DNA from: Halichoerus grypus
Taxonomy: Eukaryota > Chordata > Mammalia > Carnivora > Phocidae
NCBI RefSeq assembly: GCF_964656455.1
Contig: NC_135721.1
Span: forward strand, 50,413,530 to 50,477,529
Length of the DNA stretch: 64,000 bases
Reading direction: 5' to 3'
Below are positions 59,770-64,000 of this stretch, in pieces (positions within the stretch are counted from its first letter, which is position 1; each line of letters starts with the position of its first letter). The position numbers and the translations under genes were made by a program. The notes beneath the pieces were generated by a model that saw nothing but the letters and a program-made list of their open reading frames with translations, made no database searches and had not been told where the DNA came from.

Positions 59770-60245
59770 ACAATGTCACCAGAGCTTAGATCTAGAAAGG
59801 AGCGCCAAGAATGCATGACAGAACACTGGACGTTCCGTTCTGCAAAATGTCTATCATTCTCCTCTCTCGGCTCGCACAAAGGCCACAAAGATTGGGAGAG
59901 GGCAGTACAGTACCGATACGGGGTTGTCAGAGCAATTCACTTAACAACTCTAAGCGTCATTTGAGTCTGCTCCAGCGAGAGGACCGGACGTAGACTCGGG
60001 CCACCGGGGGAAAAGAGCTGATGCGGCTACGGAGAGCAGCCCGGCCCCCCGCCCCCTTCCCCCGGCTGGGATGTGACCAGTATCCTAACAGGTATGCAGC
60101 TCGCCTTTCTGGGGACTCTTGGAATGTACAAATCGCTGCAATAAACAGCCGGGCCGGGCGGGTGTCCGCAGGCAGCGCTGGGAGCCGGGGCGTGACAGAT
60201 TCCCCGCGGCTGTCAAGTGGGCTGGGGGGAGGGGCCGCACGCGCT
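59770..60245. promoter_or_regulatory. CpG block 2, distal part
   Basis: CpG and C-runs rise sharply (cggccccccgcccccttccc). A short plus-strand ATG frame from 60,021 meets a donor-like AACAG/GTATGC at 60,091/60,092, a weak hint of plus-strand transcription. Not separable from a single broad promoter. Confidence 0.55.
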
Positions 60246-60249
60246 ATTT

Positions 60250-60690
60250 ACACCATTCCAAAGTCTGGAACCTGGGTATGTAGTTGTGGGTGAAAGCAAA
60301 CCTAAGCAAACTGGAAAAGCAAAATCCCTCAAAACTGATGACTCAAAAAAAATTTTTTTTGATGACTCAAAACACTATCCATGGTTTTTCTTTTCTGTAC
60401 TTTGAGAAATTCCTTTCATTAAGAAATCTATTACTCTAAAATAAGAAAGCTCAAACTTATTATTTAAGGAACAAAAGTGTCAATGTTGCATTCAAAGAAC
60501 TACTTCCCTGAGATCAAAAACTACTTTTGGATGAGATACAGCGTATTATGCAATGCTACAAAGTGATTTTTTTTAAAGGGCAATCTTTAAAAAGAGCTCC
60601 AGCTCGTCGGATCTGTTTCTCTGATTTTGAAGACTCCTCATCACCACTGCGCCGTGTCCCTGCAGTGTAAAGGATCGTTTACTTAATCGT
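60250..60690 (+). repeat. Diverged direct duplication, copy B
   Basis: Second copy, lying inside the split CpG region. It also carries a short internal repeat of gatgactcaaaa (60,337 and 60,360) and more CpG at its right end than copy A (gcgccgtgtccctg against aaaacgtcccc). Confidence 0.85.
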
Positions 60691-61046
60691 GCTCTCCCAA
60701 GACCCGCCCGCACAGCGCCGCGTCCACAGAGCCTGTCCAGACCCGGGAAAGAGCTGCTGGGACCGCGAAGCCGAGCGACAAGTGCCCGTGAGGCGTCCCA
60801 CGGCTATTCGCTGACCGTCTGGAGTCTCCGCACACACAACTTGCGCAGCGCTTAAGACCGGCCTACTCGGGGAGTGACAGTAAAGGGGGGGAGGAGGGGA
60901 AGCGGAATTTGGACCCGAACCCCGTGACACGAGGATGCCTTGGCACGGACCCTGTCGGCCCGCCGGCCCTCGCCAGCCCAACCACTGCCAATAGCCCCAG
61001 AGGACGCAGCAGGGCAGGGAGCCCAGGGGGCAAAGGAAGAGCTCAC

Positions 61047-61162
61047 CGCTTCAGATGGTCCGAAGCCCGCCGAGCTGCGGTGGTCGCGGAGACCAAACTA
61101 GGCGCCGTAGCCGCTGCTGCAGCCCGGGTTGTAGCCCCGGCAGGAACCGGATCCCGGGGCAT
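61047..61162 (-). CDS. Candidate first coding exon, gene unknown (partial)
   Basis: On the minus strand an ATG at 61,162 with G at -3 (ccggcgATGc) opens a frame that stays open for 38 codons plus two bases. It ends at a consensus splice donor, GCG/GTGAGC, with the exon ending at 61,047. The predicted start is MPRDPVPAGATTRAAAAATA and is rich in Ala and Thr. The frame meets a stop within the first two intron codons if unspliced. A GC box and an inverted CCAAT lie about 110-145 bp upstream, fitting a start site near 61,200. I do not recognise the protein. Alternatively the exon is 5' UTR and the frame is chance. Later exons were not found in the 61 kb to the left. Confidence 0.4.
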
Positions 61163-61270
61163 CGCCGGCGGCTCCCACAGCACTCGCGCTTCCCAGAGCT
61201 AGGCGCACGCCGCCTCTTCCGCCACCCGGCACAAGGCTCCCCGGCGCGGCCCGCCCACCCCCGAGGAGGG

Positions 61271-61275
61271 CCAAT
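61271..61275 (+). promoter_or_regulatory. CCAAT box (ATTGG for the minus-strand gene)
   Basis: In 'gagggccaatgcgcg', upstream of the candidate exon. Confidence 0.45.
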
Positions 61276-61296
61276 GCGCGTGGAGCGCGGGAAGCC

Positions 61297-61306
61297 GGGG
61301 GCGGGG
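61297..61306 (+). promoter_or_regulatory. GC box (Sp1-type)
   Basis: ggggGCGGGG within 'gccgggggcggggcgcg', near the CCAAT box. Confidence 0.5.
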
Positions 61307-61574
61307 CGCGAGAGGCCTGGCAGCCCAGCGACGCTGTCAGGCTGAGAGGTCCTAGCCCACCCGCCGGGAGCAGTCCAGGTTTCTGAGTCCCCCGCCTTGG
61401 ACTCGTGTGGAGAGGGCAGGGGACGCACATTCTGCAGATAAAAGATCTATGAGAGTCTGAGATGTTCGGGACACACTTCTGATTTTGCAGGGTCTCTTTC
61501 TTTCTCTTTTTAGACTTCTTCGTCCGCTGTTTACGGAAAACCAGCCAGTGTTTGGAGACGCACTGGAATGAGAA

Positions 61575-61670
61575 ACAGTGCCTACTTTCAGGAATCTCCC
61601 AATCAGTCGGGTGGAGGAGCAGATAAGGAAACAGGTAACTAGGAGAGCCCTCATGAGATGCATTCCAAAA
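61575..61670 (-). mobile_element. L2-like fragment
   Basis: 'gtgcctactttcaggaatct ... gataaggaaacaggtaacta' resembles reverse L2. The CAG/GTAACT inside it is therefore not good evidence for an exon. Confidence 0.45.
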
Positions 61671-62084
61671 TCAAAAGTCATGTTTTGCAATGGGGGGATG
61701 TGGGGAGGGGATAGGGGGGATTCTGCTAGGAGAGAACTAAAAGGCTTGTTACTCTGCAATACTTGTAGCCATGATTCACAGTGGAGAACAGTGCATACAT
61801 CTTTCTCGTTTTCTTTTTTTCTTAATGACATCCAGATAATATGCACGACAGTTAAATATTTCAACAGCATCAAAAATACATGATATACAATGAAAAGAAA
61901 ATTCCGTTATCCACTGCTCCCTCCCCCTCCCCCAATTTTCTTTCCTGTTAGAATATCACTGCTAACTAATTTGTTGTATGTCCTTTCAAAGACACTCTGT
62001 GCAGTAAATATATATGTAATATATATGCTGTGTATGTTATATATATACATACTCTTCGCCCAATCTCCTCTCTCCTCCCTCCGC

Positions 62085-62103
62085 CCCCCCCCCCCCCCGC
62101 CCC
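62085..62103. repeat. C homopolymer run
   Basis: C-rich run (ccgcccccccc...gcccc) within the old L1. Confidence 0.75.
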
Positions 62104-62482
62104 GGTACTCTACACAGTTTTGCCACCTTGGTTTTCTTCACTTAACACTATATTTTGGACAACTTTTATTATTTGTGCTGATTACATAGTATTTCATCAA
62201 ATTATTGTTTCAAGTTTTTCCCATTCTTTTGCTTTTACAAACAGTGCTATGGTCAGTAGTTATATTCTTATTTATAGCCATTTGGCATGTGAGCAAATGT
62301 CTGTCTAGGCTAAATAACTAGGTGTTGAAGGCTAGATCCTAAGGTATGGACTTTAAAAATTCTGATAAATGTTGCCACACTGCTCTCCATACAGTTTGTG
62401 TCAGTTTATGCTCCCACAGCAATTTATCGGGGTTTCTGTTTCCTCACATCTCTCTATACAGTATGTTACCAAACTTAATTTT

Positions 62483-62677
62483 TTTTTAATATTTTATTTA
62501 TTTATCTGACAGAGAGAGACACAGCAAGAGAGCGAACACAAGCAGGGGGAGTGGGAGAGGGAGAAGCAGGGTTCCTGCCGAGCAGGGAGCCTGATGCGGG
62601 GCTTGATCCCAGGACCCTGGGACCATGACCTGAGCCGAAGGCAGAGGCTTAACTGACTGAGCCACCCAGGGGCCCCT
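62483..62677 (-). mobile_element. SINEC
   Basis: Reverse copy, TSD caaacttaatttt on both sides. It is the only SINEC in the 57-64 kb part. Confidence 0.95.
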
Positions 62678-62770
62678 CAAACTTAATTTTTAAAAATTGC
62701 CATTCTGTGAACTGTCTGCTCATATCCTTTGCCCATTTTTCTGTTCAACTGTTGGTCTTTTTTTTCTTTA

Positions 62771-63150
62771 TTGTTGGGAATATATGTATATAAAATATAT
62801 ATATAATATATATATAAATAAGCTTATTTATTTATCTATCCCTCTCTACATATAAATAAAATTAGTCCATTGTGAATAAATTGTTTATCTTTCCCCCACC
62901 TTGTCTTTTGGTTTTGTTTATTGTATTTTTTGCAATGAATTGTTTATTTTCATATAGTCACATTAATTAATTTTTATTTATGTTTCTAGGTTTTTTTAAT
63001 CTTAGAAAGGCTGTAACTACCCCCAAATTAAGAAAGATTCTTCCATGTTTCCTTCTAGTATGTTTGATATCTATACAATTAATCCATAATGTAGATAATC
63101 TACAATAAAAATAATATATATTATAATAAAGAAATAAATCAGAGCAAAGG
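62771..63150. other. AT-rich sequence with TA tracts
   Basis: TA tract near 62,780-62,830. No gene or family recognised. Confidence 0.4.
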
Positions 63151-63318
63151 ATATGATCTGATAATTCTCCAAAGAGGATATCCAAATGTCGAATAAACAC
63201 ATGCAAAGATGTTTCTAGCGTCAGTAGCCATCAACAAAACGAAAATCAATACCACAATGAGATACCACCTCACACCCACCAGAATGGCTATAATCAAAAA
63301 GACAGATAATAACAAATG
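63151..63318 (+). mobile_element. L1 ORF2 fragment, sense
   Basis: 'caccacaatgagataccacc'-type core and 'agaatggctataatcaaaaa' are sense L1, cut by the following LTR. Confidence 0.7.
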
Positions 63319-63692
63319 TTGGTGTCTTAGTCTGTTTGAGTTGCTATAACAAAAATATCATAGCCTGGATGGCTTAAACAACAAACATTTCTTTCTTACA
63401 GTTCTGAAGGCTGGGAAGTCCAAATTCAAGGCACTGGGCAGATTCTGTGTCTGGTGAAGACCTGCTTCCTGGTTCAAAACTGTCTGTTTTCTTACCACAT
63501 GGCAGACAGGGTGAGGAGACTCTCTGGGGTCTCTTTTAAAGGGCACTAATACCATGCATGAAGGCTCCACCTTTATGACCTGAACATCTCCCAAAAGTCC
63601 CACCTCCAAATACCATCACATTGGGGATTAGGTTTCAACATATGAATTTTTGGAAGATGTAGACCTTTCAGTCTGTAGCAGCTGGCAGGTGT
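63319..63692 (-). mobile_element. MaLR LTR (MLT1/MST type)
   Basis: 'gtcttagtctgtttgagttg', 'tggcttaaacaacaaacatt', 'cttacagttctgaaggctgg' and 'aggtttcaacatatgaattt' form a reversed solitary LTR. Confidence 0.8.
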
Positions 63693-64000
63693 TACGAACT
63701 GACTTATGTCCCCCCAAATTCATACATTGAGGTCCTAACCCCCAATGTGACTGTATTTGGAGATAAGATCTTTAGAGAGGTAATTAAGATGAAATGAGGT
63801 CATAAGGTTGGGACCCTAATCTAATGTGACTGGTAGGCTTAAAAAAAAAAGGAAGAGACACTAGAGACATGCATGGCTACACACAGAAAAGGCTATGTGA
63901 GCACACAACAATAATGTGACTATCTGTAAGCCAAGGAGAGAAACCTCAGGAAAAACCAAACTTGTTGACATCTTGATCCAGAACTTGCAGCCTCCAGAAC
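63693..64000 (+). mobile_element. MaLR LTR (MLT1 type), cut by window end
   Basis: 'tgttacgaactgacttatgt', 'gaggtcctaacccccaatgt', 'gtaagccaaggagagaaacc' and 'cagcctccagaac' form a forward LTR. Confidence 0.85.

Larger units (their letters stand above)
60691..61450. promoter_or_regulatory. CpG-island promoter, block 2
   Basis: Strong CpG island with GC box and CCAAT, surrounding a candidate minus-strand first exon. Long frames on both strands here come from GC-rich composition. Confidence 0.8.
61830..62770 (-). mobile_element. Old L1 3' region, antisense
   Basis: 'cttcacttaacactatattt', 'acaaacagtgctatggtcag', 'tgccacactgctctccatac' and 'catatcctttgcccattttt' are antisense L1M, split by a SINEC. 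Confidence 0.6.

Noticed and set aside
61051..61430. 110-125-codon minus-strand frames and plus frames in CpG block 2
   Set aside because: Mutually overlapping GC-rich frames. Only the shorter ATG frame ending at a splice donor has independent support.
61578..61640. Plus-strand exon ending at AAACAG/GTAACT
   Set aside because: The sequence resembles reversed L2, so the donor-like match is probably incidental.

Overview
This window reads as nuclear DNA of a carnivoran mammal. About 55 copies of the tRNA-derived CAN-SINE (SINEC) family are spread over both strands; this family is specific to Carnivora. The common form here (gcctgggtggctcag ... gcctgcttctccctctccc ... caaataaataaataaa plus an A-tail) and carnivore-type L1 3' ends point to a caniform, perhaps a bear, seal or mustelid. 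The species cannot be fixed from this alone.

No complete protein-coding gene can be supported. Two CpG-rich promoter-like blocks stand out from AT-rich DNA: about 11.9-12.75 kb, and a split block at about 59.8-60.24 and 60.6-61.45 kb. In the second, a minus-strand ATG in good context opens a 38-codon frame that runs to a consensus splice donor at 61,047/61,046. It is a candidate first coding exon of a gene running leftward whose later exons I could not find. The rest looks intronic or intergenic.

Layout. 0-11 kb is AT-rich sequence with scattered SINECs, MIR and old L1 pieces, plus an unidentified coding-like relic near 4.9-5.6 kb. 11.9-12.75 kb is CpG block 1. 13-19 kb holds antisense L1, L2, a MaLR LTR and nested SINECs. 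20-21 kb holds an ATP5MC3 retropseudogene broken by an L1 tail. 22-32 kb is L1 with many SINECs, including a local duplication of 27 kb sequence at 31.6 kb. 32-44 kb is almost wholly L1, mostly antisense, and contains a BTF3 retropseudogene, a 76-bp retroposed mRNA tail and a 5'-truncated young L1. 44-57 kb is mixed (MER5A, MER20, MIR, MaLR, a twin-primed L1). 58.7-61.5 kb is CpG block 2 together with a diverged direct duplication. 62-64 kb is old L1 and two opposed MaLR LTRs.

The content is typical mammalian DNA. I found no novel gene system. The most interesting items are the promoter-associated duplication, the candidate first exon, the local segmental duplication, and several small retrocopies and rearrangements with readable target-site duplications (TSDs). 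Family names rest on remembered consensus features, not on a search.
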